Positions 11,349 to 22,781 of a stretch of 64,000 bases of DNA are shown piece by piece. The number at the start of each line of letters is the position of its first letter. Position 1 is the stretch's first letter. The stretch covers positions 14,304,354 to 14,368,353 of the forward strand of contig NC_045139.1 of NCBI RefSeq assembly GCF_008831285.2, given 5' to 3'. The stretch is from Nymphaea colorata. Its lineage: Eukaryota; Streptophyta; Magnoliopsida; Nymphaeales; Nymphaeaceae. The notes under the pieces are model-generated. The model had not been told where the DNA came from. It worked only from the letters and a program-made list of their open reading frames with translations, and made no database searches. The translations under genes and the position numbers were made by a program.

Positions 11349-12768
11349 CCAATCCGCTTCCATGTTCCTGCTTTCTCCACGCACCTCTCAGCATCTCCCT
11401 CACTTCGCCGGCCTTCTTCCTCACCTCCTTCCGCTTCACCGTGTCTCCCATCACCAACTTCGCCACCCTTGCCACCTCCTCCTTCCTCACCTCCTCTTGG
11501 TTCCCCCTCGCCAACTCTACCCCCGCCCCTATCTGCTCCACCACCATCTCCGAATTGTAGAACTGCTCCGCCGCCACCGGCCACCCTATGATCGGCACCC
11601 CGCACATGAAGCTCTCAAGTAGCGAGTTCCATCCGCAGTGGCTCAAGAACCCGCCGGTGGACTCGTGAGACAAAATGGTCAGCTGGGGAGCCCAGTTCCT
11701 CACCACCAATCCACGCTTCGTCTCCATCATCCTCTCCTCGAACCCTTCCGTCAACCACTCCGACGACCTGAACTCTTCCTCCGGGCTAAACTCCACGGGC
11801 GGCCGCACCACCCATATGAAAGTCACCCCGCTTTCTTCCAAACCCATCGCCAACTGTCTCATCTGAGACGCAGAGATGTTGTGTTGCGACCCGAAAGATA
11901 CGTAGAGAACCGAGCCACGCGGGTGAATATCGAGCCATTTCGAGCAGTCCTCGCTCGAGACCATGGCCACCTTCCCGAGCCGCTCCTGTTTGCTCGATCG
12001 GCTGTCGACGGCGAGGAAGGAGGAGGGGAGCACGGGGCCGATGCACCAGACGGGCTTTCCCTGAAACATGGAGCGGAGTCGGTCCACGCCCTCGGGCTCC
12101 ATCTCTTCCACCGTGTTGACCAGTACACCGTCGGCGGCGAGGTTCATCGTCAGTTCTTCTCCGTAGAAGACGGACCAGGGATCGGACCCCGTGGCGCTCA
12201 TGGCAATCCTGGAGAGCTGGGTTCGATGGAGACGAACGTGGGGGAAGTCGGGCAGCGCAAACTCATCTTCGTCCGTCTTCGTGTGGGGGAGGTGGCGCCA
12301 GAGCGATATGTAGGTGACGATGCCGTGAGCGCTGCAGGTGTAGAAAAGGGTGTGGAAGATGCCGAGCCGCCGGGCAACGTCGACGGTCCAGCCGAAGAAT
12401 TGGTCGGCGATGAGGCAGATCGGATTACTGCCATCACCGTCGGAGGAGATGAGGTCAAGGAGGAGGGACTCGAGGGCGGGGCGGAGGGCGCGGGAGCCGA
12501 AGTTGAGGCGGATGCGGAGCTGGTAGTTGAGGTCGGAGTTGGACTCGGCATGGGGAGGGAGGCCGTGGGCGGAGGGGTCGAAAGGGAGGGCGGCGAGGCG
12601 GACGGGAGGGGAAGGAGGGAGCATGGACCTGAGGTTGGCGACGTTGAGAGGAGTGCCGACGATGGTGATGGTGCAGGAGGGGTGGTGGCGGAGAATCAGC
12701 TCCGCCAGCGCCACGAAGGGGTTGAAGTGGCCATGCCCCATGTAGGGGAACATCACTATGTGCACCAT
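11290..12768 (-). CDS. family 1 UDP-glycosyltransferase, UGT92A-like, intronless
   Basis: Predicted cytosolic GT1 enzyme moving a sugar from a UDP-sugar to a small acceptor; the acceptor cannot be told from sequence. The chosen start (ATG at 12768) gives 492 residues, normal for plant UGTs, and puts the conserved IVMFPYMGHGHFNP at the N-terminus with candidate catalytic His14. The frame stays open about 59 codons further upstream. That part is Ser-rich and unlike the family, and a weak TATA-like element near 12903 would put transcription start inside it. The PSPG nucleotide-sugar box is at residues 359-402, starting WAPQLTILSH, containing HCGWNSLLES and ending in the diagnostic Gln. ADQFFGW holds the likely partner Asp. 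UGT92A placement rests on resemblance to Arabidopsis UGT92A1. No disruption is seen. A long open frame on the opposite strand is a GC-composition shadow. Confidence 0.93.
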   Translation of the reverse strand: MVHIVMFPYMGHGHFNPFVALAELILRHHPSCTITIVGTPLNVANLRSMLPPSPPVRLAALPFDPSAHGLPPHAESNSDLNYQLRIRLNFGSRALRPALESLLLDLISSDGDGSNPICLIADQFFGWTVDVARRLGIFHTLFYTCSAHGIVTYISLWRHLPHTKTDEDEFALPDFPHVRLHRTQLSRIAMSATGSDPWSVFYGEELTMNLAADGVLVNTVEEMEPEGVDRLRSMFQGKPVWCIGPVLPSSFLAVDSRSSKQERLGKVAMVSSEDCSKWLDIHPRGSVLYVSFGSQHNISASQMRQLAMGLEESGVTFIWVVRPPVEFSPEEEFRSSEWLTEGFEERMMETKRGLVVRNWAPQLTILSHESTGGFLSHCGWNSLLESFMCGVPIIGWPVAAEQFYNSEMVVEQIGAGVELARGNQEEVRKEEVARVAKLVMGDTVKRKEVRKKAGEVREMLRGAWRKQEHGSGLGPSLSSLNDFIETIFTGKE

Positions 12769-14777
12769 GGAGCTCGAGAGGTCAGATCTAGAGGCGCTCT
12801 CTTGCTGATTCTCAAAGATAAGCGAGGAGTACGTAGAAGGAAAGAGAAGAGATCGACTCTCGGATGAAGAAGAAGCATGCAGAGGCGCTTCTCTCCTTCC
12901 TCTATAATAAGAGGGGCAGCTGCGGGACATCTTTCCCATCTGCACATGGCTGTGTCCCCAGCATGCACCAACAGTGGGTCCCGTTTGAAGTACGAAAAAG
13001 TGAGGACGTTAGATTCCTTAAATGTTAGGCGTGTCAAGAGAATATCCATATGATTGTAAAAATGATATAATATATTTAGGCTTGTATGATCTCCATTGAC
13101 ATGTATATAACATGTATACAAAAGCCAACGTAAAACCATTATTTGGACTCTCACAAGTGCATAAATAAAGTTATGGTTCCTAAGGTTCTATAGATGGGCT
13201 TTTCTTGTGTGGTTTCCTCTCCTACAGGCTTTCTTAGCACATAATAAAAAAGTCGTCCTCCACTTGGTACGAGTAATTAAGGGCGTTCGTGGATCGTCAC
13301 CAGCAAAACCAGCTCGTTTCTAACTTTGCTTATGCCAAGTCGTTCTCAAGGGCTTGAGAGTACGGCCTTTGTTTGTGCAAAAAGAGCAACCAAAATTACC
13401 ACTCAACTTTAATGTACAATTCAAAGATAAAAACACCAAGACATTCACCAAAAGTGAATTTCCATATATATGTAAAGATCCAATCCAACCTTCCGAAAAG
13501 TAATTCCCTCACACACAGCTAAGCATCGTTCGATATAATGTATCTTTGTAGAGATAAAGACGTCGAAAAGTCCACTAAGCTTTTGCACAAGCACGATACT
13601 AAAGAACATTTCAGCTTGCGTAAGCTCTTTTGTATACTTCTCACCAACCCAAAGCCGGTCGATTAGTTACCAATTTTTTTTTTATCTACTTTGATAGAGA
13701 TTGATCTTCTAGTAACTAAAATGTGGTAGAAACGCGTTCATTTTGGTTTCTCTTTTTCTTTCTCCTGTTCTTTTTTCAAAGAAAGAAGCAAAATTAAGAA
13801 ATGCTGCAATCCAAACTCAATAAGAAGAACTTCTACGTTAAAAGACCATCTGCAATTTTATACATTACGTTCGTTGCATCAATTATATTCGTTTAGACAA
13901 ATGAACAAGGTTAAAGACAGCTAAGAATAATAACTTAAATTTCAGGAAAATGACACATCAACTAAACCCTAATGCTTCTCTACCTCCATGCACGAAGGTA
14001 CAGCAATAATTTCCAACATTAAATAACTGGACGAGATGGCTTGATTTCTAGCCTGGAAGTTGTTATGGTCACATCTAGGGCCCGCGCGGAAAGCAGTTGA
14101 AAAGACATTTGCCTAGATAAGGACCTAATTCTTGTAGTGGGTGCCACTTGTTCTTTGAATTTGCGTGAATGACCAAAATGTGGATCAACTTGAAACCTTA
14201 GTAAGATAAGAAAAATATTGCCTTATTGAACCACATGCTTCTAGAACCTATGTTTGGTGCACACGTTTGTAGAATACATGTTTTAAAAGCACACTGTTTT
14301 TGTTCTAAAAAAGGATTTTCATATACGTTGTTCTTGTTTATATATATCTTAAGAACATGGGTTAAAAAACACAAGGTTGTTTTTATTAGACACCTTTTTA
14401 GTTAAATGAAGCCAAGAGTGACATATTTATTAGGGTGTGTTTGATAGACCTGAATTTAAGTTTTGATGTTTGGGTTTACTGATAAATCCAGGGTCTTAAC
14501 AAACTTCAAATTTTATAACAAAGAGCAAAAATCTAGGCGTTTGAGATCCATTTTTCAGAGAGAGAGAGAGAGATTGCGAGGGAGTCAATCCACTGTAGTA
14601 CCACGTCGTAGCTATTATGCGCAGTTGCTCACACCAACATCAAAAGTTTGTTTTATTACCCACAAATATTTGTATTAATTTTTAATTTTATAAACATAAG
14701 TGCCCCTTAAATTTTGAAAATTCAAGTAGCTGTATTACTTAGCCATAAATTTCTAACTCCACCATTGAGTCTTTCAC
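12769..14777. other. UGT upstream region and spacer
   Basis: No coding exon supported. It contains the UGT promoter, with a weak TATA-like CTTATTATAG (minus) near 12903 and an alternative AT-rich element near 13065. A 'ggtgtgtttgatag' at about 14433 resembles the ends of Tourist-type MITEs, but no partner end was found. A short GA run is at about 14559-14574. Confidence 0.5.
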
Positions 14778-17690
14778 TAGGGACATCAATGGATTGGATT
14801 CAGATCATATATATCTTTTACCATATCCAATTTTTTGGATATTCATATATTCAGATTTGGACTTGGATTCGAATTCAGATGAAAAAGAAAAACTTATACT
14901 CTAGCTGAATCCAACTTTAAAATCTACATCCAAATCCGATTTTTAAGTTATATTTAAATCCACTCTGAATTTTAAGTTGTAACCAAATCTGATTATAATC
15001 CTACTTTTAAGTTATATCCGAATCCAATTTATGACTTTTAAGCCATATGCAAATCTGACCCAAATCTAACTTTTGAATATTATCCAATTTGAAATGTAAT
15101 TAGCTAAGTTTAAAAAATATGTATCTACATTCATAATTTGTATACTAGCCAAATATAACAAAATGAACGAAAACACATATTTTTGTAAATGTGTACAAAC
15201 ATTGGAGTAATGAGTAAATATTGAAGGAATGTATTCAAGTAACTACGAAGGTAATATATAGAAAAAATATACAGCAAACACCAAATGAACTATGAAACTC
15301 AATCTTAACATCACATTAATCCAAACTTGAGTGGTGATAATTGATCAAACTTCATTCTTTAGCACATGCAAATTTAAATTTTCAAAAATTGTACTTGGTT
15401 GTTGTTTGTTGATGCAACAAGAGACTAGACAAGTCATCAACAACTTCAATTAAAAAAAAAAACCCATATAGTATAAGTTTATAAAAATTTTCTTTTAATG
15501 CCTCCATTTGCCACAATGGATATGTTCTTTCTATTTGGATATATACTTCAATCATGTTGACACTATATTAAGGATAATGCTATCAAATTAACTTGTATTA
15601 TGCAATGAAAGCAGATAAGTACAAAAGAATATATACCTCTAATTTATGATTCAGTTTCAATATATACAAATGCAAATGGTGTTTTCTCTTGAGGCAAAGT
15701 TGTAAGCAAATCGAAATCATCTAACAAAAGAATAAAATAAGCAACACAAAAATATGTTTAAAAGTATTAATAATAAGTAAATTACATTGAGCTTGATTTC
15801 AGTACCAATCTTGTGTACAAATCCAAGCCTCCACTGCCTTTGTGCCGAATCTACTTTTATATAAATTAATAATATGTTCACATGTGCTAAATGTTGACTC
15901 TAATGTAACAGTTGAAATAAAAATAACCAAACATTCCATTTTAGATAAGACTGAGTATTTAAGCGCATTGACTTTTTACCATATCAAAATTGTAATTGGA
16001 TTATTTTTTCGATAAATAGGTTCTTCCAAATACAACTCCAAATCTGACTGTATGCATTGGTTCTATGATGATTATTCAATAAAGTCATCTGCTGCACTTG
16101 TTATGGGTTTCTTATGTACTTGTTATAGGTTTCATATGAGAAGAAAATTTAATGAAAGAAGTAAATCTAGATGCATCACTATCATTCTCAACATCAATAA
16201 TATAACAAGTACCAGTAGACAGTCTTCAACACATAAACAACTTTATATTTTTCGTAAAGATCACAAAAATAGTTTTTAATTACAAAGACATATTCATATG
16301 CTTTATCTTTATAAAATTACTTATAATAAAACTCAATTATTTTCATCTTATAATGAAGATAAAAAAACCACTTCAACTGCTGAAATTAAGTTTCATATAT
16401 CTCAATACTTGTCAAACTTTGTTTTCATCCTCAATGCCATATTTGATAGACAAATATATGAACTTAAACTCTTTTTTTCTATTTATATCATTCTCACAAA
16501 ACTCTTTAAAGAACACATTAAAAGTTGAATACTTTATTGTAGAAATGACATTAGTAACATCTTAAAATATTTTAAAATGTATTAAATAATAGTGGTCTTC
16601 TTTCATTCGTCCTCAGCCAGTGTCAAATGATAGTGACGATCAAGTTCTTGAAAACGACTAAAAGCTTCTTTATATTGTAAAGCTACATCAAATATAAGAA
16701 ATATTGAGTTTCATCTAATTGAAACATCAAGACATATTTTTTTTTCCACAAGTAACTTTGACATGACGCACTGCTCGATCAAAAATTTCACATCGAGCTA
16801 GATATGTTTTGATATATGTAATGTTTTCTCTGATCTTATCAATCACATCACTTATTTTCTTTGACATCATCTTGCACAACCAAATTAAGAACATGAACAA
16901 CACATCTAACTTGAAAAAAAATTTCATTACAAACAAGTGTGTCCTTTTCAAGAAGCTACTCTATCAATTTTGTAACTATGATAACATTTGTCAAATAATT
17001 ATCTAATGTAATTGAAAATAACTTGCGATCAATGTTCTATTTTAGTAAATAATCTTTGATGACTGATACAAGTTTTTCTCTTGTATGATATGTTTTAACC
17101 GTAACAAAGTTGAGAAATTTCTTTTTTATTTCTCAACTATTATCAATATAATATGTAGTCAAACATAAATAATCATGTTTGTGACAAGATGAAGTCCACA
17201 TGTCAGATGTGAGACTAATCCTCTCATTAGTCTTGTCTAAAATATTATGTAATTTTGTCATTTCATCTTTATAAATGTGTATGCAATCTGATCTGATAGT
17301 GTTACATGATAATAATTTGAACTGTGGTTGTAATCATTTAATAAACTTTTGATTCTTTGAAAGTCTGAATGACTAACTATACAAAATAGATATTTATAAA
17401 GAATAATCATATTAACTAAATTAAGTCGGCTTTTATCTGAATCAAACTTGGAAGTGCCAACAATACATTTTTCATCATTGGTTTTTCCACTGAGACAAGA
17501 TGTTGTTTGCCTAATTCTAAGTTATGCCTTTTAAGACATGCCTTTAAATGATTCTTTAAAATTGTAGTGTTTATCTTAATATTACAATTCATAGGTACTT
17601 TACAGTGTTGAAAAACAACATGTTGAATACCTATTTCATTTATTATCATGTTAAACTTTTTCCATACTGCTCATCTTAGTGACTTGGCCT
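14778..17690 (-). mobile_element. decayed hAT-superfamily DNA transposon
   Basis: The minus strand reads through pieces of a plant hAT transposase in the right order: a BED zinc-finger-like piece (17649-17520), the LTSDMWTSS block (about 17215), a central block with repeated in-frame stops, and the C-terminal dimerisation block at about 15920-15800. The left end begins near 14778 with 'tagggacatcaatggat', a typical hAT end. It is followed by repeated 'tttaagttatat(c/t)c' and 'aatc(c/t)' words (14790-15080) like hAT subterminal repeats. The opposite end and the 8-bp target duplication could not be located, so the right boundary is approximate. Confidence 0.75.
15800..17649 (-). pseudogene. hAT transposase pseudogene (BED finger to hATC dimerisation domain)
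   Basis: Remnant of a RICESLEEPER/Ac-like transposase. Visible parts are CNIKINTTILKNHLKAC (BED finger second half), LTSDMWTSSCHKHDYLCLTT, a helical segment rich in Lys and Ile at 16727-16951, and ESTFSTCEHIINLYKSRF followed by KAVEAWICTQDWY near 15805. The frame breaks repeatedly. One in-frame stop follows YYIDNS, where the family has Trp, consistent with TGG to TGA. No functional transposase can be made from this copy. Confidence 0.8.
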
Positions 17691-19519
17691 TTATAAGAAA
17701 CATGTAAGTTTTTATATTGTTAGTAGAGACAAAACTAAAAGCATTGGCAATAGATGTTACAGAATCAATATGCTGCAGATATAAAAATAGAAATAAATAA
17801 ATGGATAATTAATGATAATTTCGAAAAAATTAAATAAAATATTTTACCAACTGGGGAGTTTGATGAGGCCTAATAGAAAGACAAACTTTATCGTATCATA
17901 AAGACCTACTACCATTCACAAAAAACAAAACCAAGTGTTCCAAGAATGGGATGCTAGTCAATACACAAGTTTCTTTCAATTTTTATGACAACCACTGAGA
18001 ACTTTGGGTGGAATCACAAAATTAAAACTTAAGAAGCATAATCTAGTGATGAGCCGTTTAGGTTGCCAAAACATAATCTTATGAAGCATAATATAGTGAT
18101 TTGTTTGAATATTGTTCATAATCTGATACATGAGAATATTGTTATTCTCTCGCCATACGACATATTTTCCAATCTTCTCCTTGGGTTGAGATCTTGAAAG
18201 AATATCCAGTAAATGAGAACAGTGTTATCCATATGTGCACTCTTATCGAACATTTTACATGCAGGGGTAGGAGAAATTTCATGTATAAATTTTTGGATTC
18301 ATAAGAAATAAACCATGAGCTAGGGAGGTTTCAAGCCAAATTTTCTCGAACTATGAAATAATTCAGACAGTACAAAGGACAAAAAATCATAAAATTTTAG
18401 AACAAAGGTTTTTTGAAAAAAAAGAGTAATAGATTAAGACCTAACAAATGCACTTAACAGTTAGCAGCAGGAGAGAATATGAAAAAACATGAGTTGTAGA
18501 TTCAAATAGTTCGAGAAAAACATTCTTAAACACCATTTGTACCAACAATCAAGAATGAATTTATCCATAAGCAAACAGGAACTAACAGGAACTGTGGGCA
18601 TGCTCTCACAAATGCAGTTGCTATCAAATTTAATGATGTAAAAAAGCACAAATCCACAAACACGCACGACACAGAGGATAGAAGCTGTTGATGAAACTTA
18701 GTGTGCCTTGAGGTGCACAACTAAGACCTTTTCTCATTCTTATGAGAATGTTTAAAAGGTTAGAGGAAGCTTGAGTGAACACATCTTGAGACAGTTTGGA
18801 AGAAATACAAGCAAGAGAAGGGTAAAGATCCACAATTCATTGAAACAGAAACTTCTTGATGATTGTTTCTCAGTTTCTTTCTAAAGGCTCAGACTAGACC
18901 ATGTGGTGCAGAAAAGGAAAAAAGGGGCCGATTGTCAACAAGGACTTGAGAAAAGTTGCCGTTCATTTTTCTGATCCAAATCTAGCTGTATCGAGCACAA
19001 CTCCACAAGATCCAATTGTGTCGCAAAATTAAACATTTAGATTCAGATTAGGACAGGACATTGTTGGACCGACCCGCTTGCCATGAGCAGTTTTTCTTTC
19101 TTTTTCCGTTTTCCTCCACCAAAATCAAATGCCGACATTAGAGCAATTCAAAGTCATAATGCGGCTGGAGTTGGGTCGGGTCGATAAAATAAATAAATAA
19201 ATAAAATCAAAAGTCGTCGCCGGGACGACCCCGAACTTCGTTTCCTGCTTTCTCCCTCACAAGTACCATTATCGTTATTTAAGCTAAAATTATTTTAAAT
19301 TGATTTAAGAATAAAAATACAAGAAAATAAATAGACCTTTGGGAAAACCAAATCAACCAACAATGCATTTCTTCAGGTGCACCACACATGCAGTTATTTT
19401 CCGATACATGCTTATTAATTTCCGCCCACAATTAAAAGCAGAGAAAAAGGAAAAAAAAAAAAACCACACAGTTATCCAATAATTAGGCATCAGACCAAGG
19501 GCGTTTCAGGCATTGAACT
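17691..19519. other. intergenic spacer, hAT relic to LRR gene
   Basis: AT-rich, with no supported gene. Open stretches on the minus strand at 18461-18833 are low-complexity and unlike known proteins. The 3' flank of the LRR gene is at about 19440-19519. Confidence 0.5.
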
Positions 19520-20659
19520 TCACGGCCACGGAGTGTAATCGTGAGGCGGCAGAACGGGTGGGGGCGGCGGCGGACGCAGTGGGTCGCAGCTGACGGCTTG
19601 ACAATCGACGGGGTGGCTGAGGAACGCCTCGCACTCCTCCTCTGACCGTTGGTACGGCCGATAGTGGATGCAGTTCTGCCGATCATTGCTCCGCGGCAGA
19701 TTCAGGCACTTCTGCGGTGCGTCGCAGAAGTAATTGTAGGAGTAGGTGAAATTCCTGAGCCTCGGGAGCTCGCAGATGCTGGCGGGGATGACGCCGGAAA
19801 GTTTGTTGTGGGCCACGTTCAGCTGCTCCAGGTTCTTCAACTCCCCTAAGCTTTCCGGCAAGGATCCGACGAGCTCGTTGAACCCGACGTCCAGAACAGT
19901 TAGGTTCTTGAGGTAGCCGATCTCCTCGGGAATACAGGAACTCAAAGAGTTGTTGAGCAGCAAGATCTCCCTGAGCGAGGTCATCTTCCCTATGGACCTA
20001 GGCAAGCAACCCTTTATGCCGTTGTTGGCAAGTACCAGAACGGAAACGGCGGAGTTCCCGATATTTTTCGGGATCTTCATCTGGAACTTGTTATTGTTCA
20101 CGAACAGCGCGTCCAGTTTGAGGTCGAAGAGCTTCGAGGGGAGACTTCCCTCGAAGCCATTGTAACGGATGTCGAGAAACTTGAGCGACGGGAGGTAGAG
20201 GACTACCTCCGGGAATTCGCCTGAAAGTAGGTTGTTGCTCACGTCGAGCTCGTAGAGCAAGGTCAGGTGAGCAAAGGACTCGGGGATGGTGCCGCAGAAT
20301 CGATTGGAGTTTATGTGAAACAGCGCTAGATCGGTGAGCAGGCCTAGTTCTTCCGGCAACTCGCCACCGATGTCCTTGTGGTTCAGGTCTATGCCGGCCA
20401 CGACTCTGGTGCAGTTGTCGTCGAGGGCCAGCGCGCAGAAGACGCCGGTGTAGTTGCAGACGTCCTCCCCAACCCAGGTGCTAGTAACCATTTTCGGATC
20501 GGAGTAGATGACCGACTTCCATGCCTGGAGGGCAATGTAGGCATTCATCAGGCGGAGATTGGGAAGGGCAGCCAGGGAAGCAAGTGGGAAGGTGAAGAGG
20601 AAGAAGAAGAAGAAGAAAGGCAGAAGAAGATGATGATGGGAAGAGGACGAGGACCCCAT
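19520..20659 (-). CDS. secreted LRX-type leucine-rich repeat protein lacking an extensin domain
   Basis: 379-residue intronless protein. A Ser/His stretch and a strong hydrophobic core (about residues 12-31) form a signal peptide. Next is the plant LRR N-cap (ALQAWKSVIYSD to NYTGVFC, residues about 44-75), then about ten plant-type 23-24-residue LRRs (about 85-320) and a Cys-rich cap (CDAPQKCLNLP to CQAVSCDP). LRX proteins continue into a long Ser-Pro4 extensin tail that anchors them in the cell wall. Here only PPPPPPVLPP remains before the stop, 18 residues from the end of the cap. LRX LRRs are known to bind RALF peptides; whether this shortened form does is inference. A TATA box lies 125 bp upstream. 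No frameshift is seen, so it looks like a true short paralogue, as exist in Arabidopsis. Confidence 0.88.
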   Translation of the reverse strand: MGSSSSSHHHLLLPFFFFFFLFTFPLASLAALPNLRLMNAYIALQAWKSVIYSDPKMVTSTWVGEDVCNYTGVFCALALDDNCTRVVAGIDLNHKDIGGELPEELGLLTDLALFHINSNRFCGTIPESFAHLTLLYELDVSNNLLSGEFPEVVLYLPSLKFLDIRYNGFEGSLPSKLFDLKLDALFVNNNKFQMKIPKNIGNSAVSVLVLANNGIKGCLPRSIGKMTSLREILLLNNSLSSCIPEEIGYLKNLTVLDVGFNELVGSLPESLGELKNLEQLNVAHNKLSGVIPASICELPRLRNFTYSYNYFCDAPQKCLNLPRSNDRQNCIHYRPYQRSEEECEAFLSHPVDCQAVSCDPLRPPPPPPVLPPHDYTPWP

Positions 20660-20781
20660 CCTGTTGGTGCAAGCACTTCGGTTTCTATTACTCGAAGGCT
20701 ATGCACTGTGACTGCACGAAGAAGAAAGGAAGAGAGAGTGAGTACTGTTTTGAGTATGAACAGCAACATGTCCATTTGGTG

Positions 20782-20789
20782 TATATATA
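20782..20789 (-). promoter_or_regulatory. TATA box of the LRR gene
   Basis: The minus strand reads CTATATATACACC, a good plant TATA box, about 123 bp before the ATG. That leaves a leader of about 90 nt. A GA run lies immediately upstream. Confidence 0.65.
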
Positions 20790-22059
20790 GAGAGAGAGGA
20801 AGATAGCTCTAAATTTCTAATTTAGAACACACCTACTACATCTTGTTTATTCTGCAGTAGTTAAACTTTATTGTTTATTGAATCGTCGGCAATTAGGTGG
20901 CTGATGAATGGTGACACTGTCTTTGAGCACAAAAGAGACTTGATTATTGAAGCAATATGGGAGATGCGAAACAGGATCCAGATCCAACTAGGGTTCAAAT
21001 TGAAGTGAAGTAATTGATAAGGAGTCGGGTCTACCTGATGGGTTTGGAAAGACTGGATCAAATATCTCAAAGCTGTTCATATGTATATATTTCCTTTGTT
21101 AGACACGCTTTGAAGTGGTCCAGGAACAGGTGAACATGTGGGTTGAATTTTAGGACATAAAAACAAAAAGAAAGCGAAGCTTCGCATCGGTTGGCGGGTT
21201 TGGTACGAGTGGGACATTCTTTTTCCCTTGTTCTTGCCTTTCTCCTCGTTCACAGAACGAACGTTTTCTAAACAATCCGGGAATATTTTCTTCGTGGTTA
21301 ATCTTTCACATCACGGTCACATTCCCGCTGATAAACTTATTTTCTAAGGATAACTAAAACTTGTGATTTTAAAACATCCACTAGGACGCGGTTGGGGGTG
21401 GAGCTAGAAAAATTATAGTTAAGGGAACCAGGTATAACCTTTGAAATTTTTAAAAAGCACTAATAAATAAATGAGAAAAGTTGCTCAAAATATTAATATA
21501 AAAATAAAAAAAATTTCCCACACGTGCCTCCACCCCTTAGTATGATAGAAAGTAATATAATAAATCATGAGCTTTGGTCTCATCATAAACATGAAAACAA
21601 TTATCATCCTTGGATTTTTTGTCTTTAATTCAGGCTTGAAGAGGCGACCTAAAACTCTAGGAAGGTTCATCAGGGTCTCCTTAATCGACAACTTCAGAAT
21701 TGCATTGTCTGTAAATAAAACTAAAATCCCATTTTAAATTTGATTATTTAGTCCACTCCAAGCGAAGCTTCATACTCCTTAATCTGGCTCGGCCCCTTTG
21801 AATTGGATCAGTGTCAGATAAAATTCAGTTTACAGATTCCTTCATTAATGGCTCCACGTTTTAAAGTTCCTGTTATTTCGAATATTTGTTGTATTTTTTC
21901 TTCTAGTTTTTTTTTTTTTGTAAATACAGTGTGACAATGTTTTATGCCAATTATTATTTATGACTGGTTCAGCTGAAGATCGAGCGGAATCGGCCAAGTC
22001 ACTGAATCAGCAGCTTGCACATTCAGTTCATATTCCAATCAGGTAAGGCTGATATATAC

Positions 22060-22500
22060 AAAGTTGATATCGTCGTATTCTTTAAAGTATTGCGATATTA
22101 ACGAGAAAATGAAAAAAAAAAAGAAAAAGTAATGAAAAATTTGTGATATTTTGGAAAAAAAATGTTATCTATCGTGATATTTTAAGTTGTTTTTATTTCA
22201 TTTTTGTTTCATTTTCTTCAACCTTTTGTTTCATTGTTTTATTTCGTCTTATTTTAGGTATTTAATTTGACCTCTTAGACATAATACACTATTTATTACT
22301 CTACCATTTTTCTCATTTTAACTATATACTTTTTTATGTCTTCTTATTAGTTTCTAATTTATTGAATTTGACCTAACATTTTGATTTTTTTAAAAACTCC
22401 AAGATTTTCCATAGATTTTTTTTTTTCCAAAAAAACAACTTTGCCAACAAATACCTGAAAAAAAAAAACCTTGCGGATAAGAAACCGGGAATAATATTTA
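22060..22500. repeat. T-rich dispersed repeat, second copy
   Basis: Shares 'ttttttatgtcttcttatta' and following 'tttct(a/c)atttat' with 6450-6485, in the same order and orientation. Class unknown. Confidence 0.4.
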
Positions 22501-22727
22501 TAGCTATGGTACACATCACATCGTAAGCTACCTAGAATTAGAACCTAATTAAATTGTAAATCATGCATTAATTATGTGGAGTGGGTAAATATTGTCTGTT
22601 TAATCACCAACAATCATATCTCCGGTTTTATTGAAGTTCAACCAGCAAGTCCTTAATGGCGTCCGATCTTCTGTTCATTTTTGTTTGTTATCGTGGAATT
22701 TTTGATGGTCGATATTTCATTTGTCAA

Positions 22728-22728
<1 letters not shown>

Positions 22729-22776
<48 letters not shown>
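22729..22776. repeat. (TA)n microsatellite
   Basis: Uninterrupted alternating TA run of about 48 bp. Confidence 0.93.

Positions 22777-22781
<5 letters not shown>

Noticed and set aside
11638-12867. 409-residue open frame on the plus strand
   Set aside because: Exactly antisense to the well-supported UGT coding sequence; rich in Gly, Glu and Arg from GC-rich codons; no ATG context or family match.
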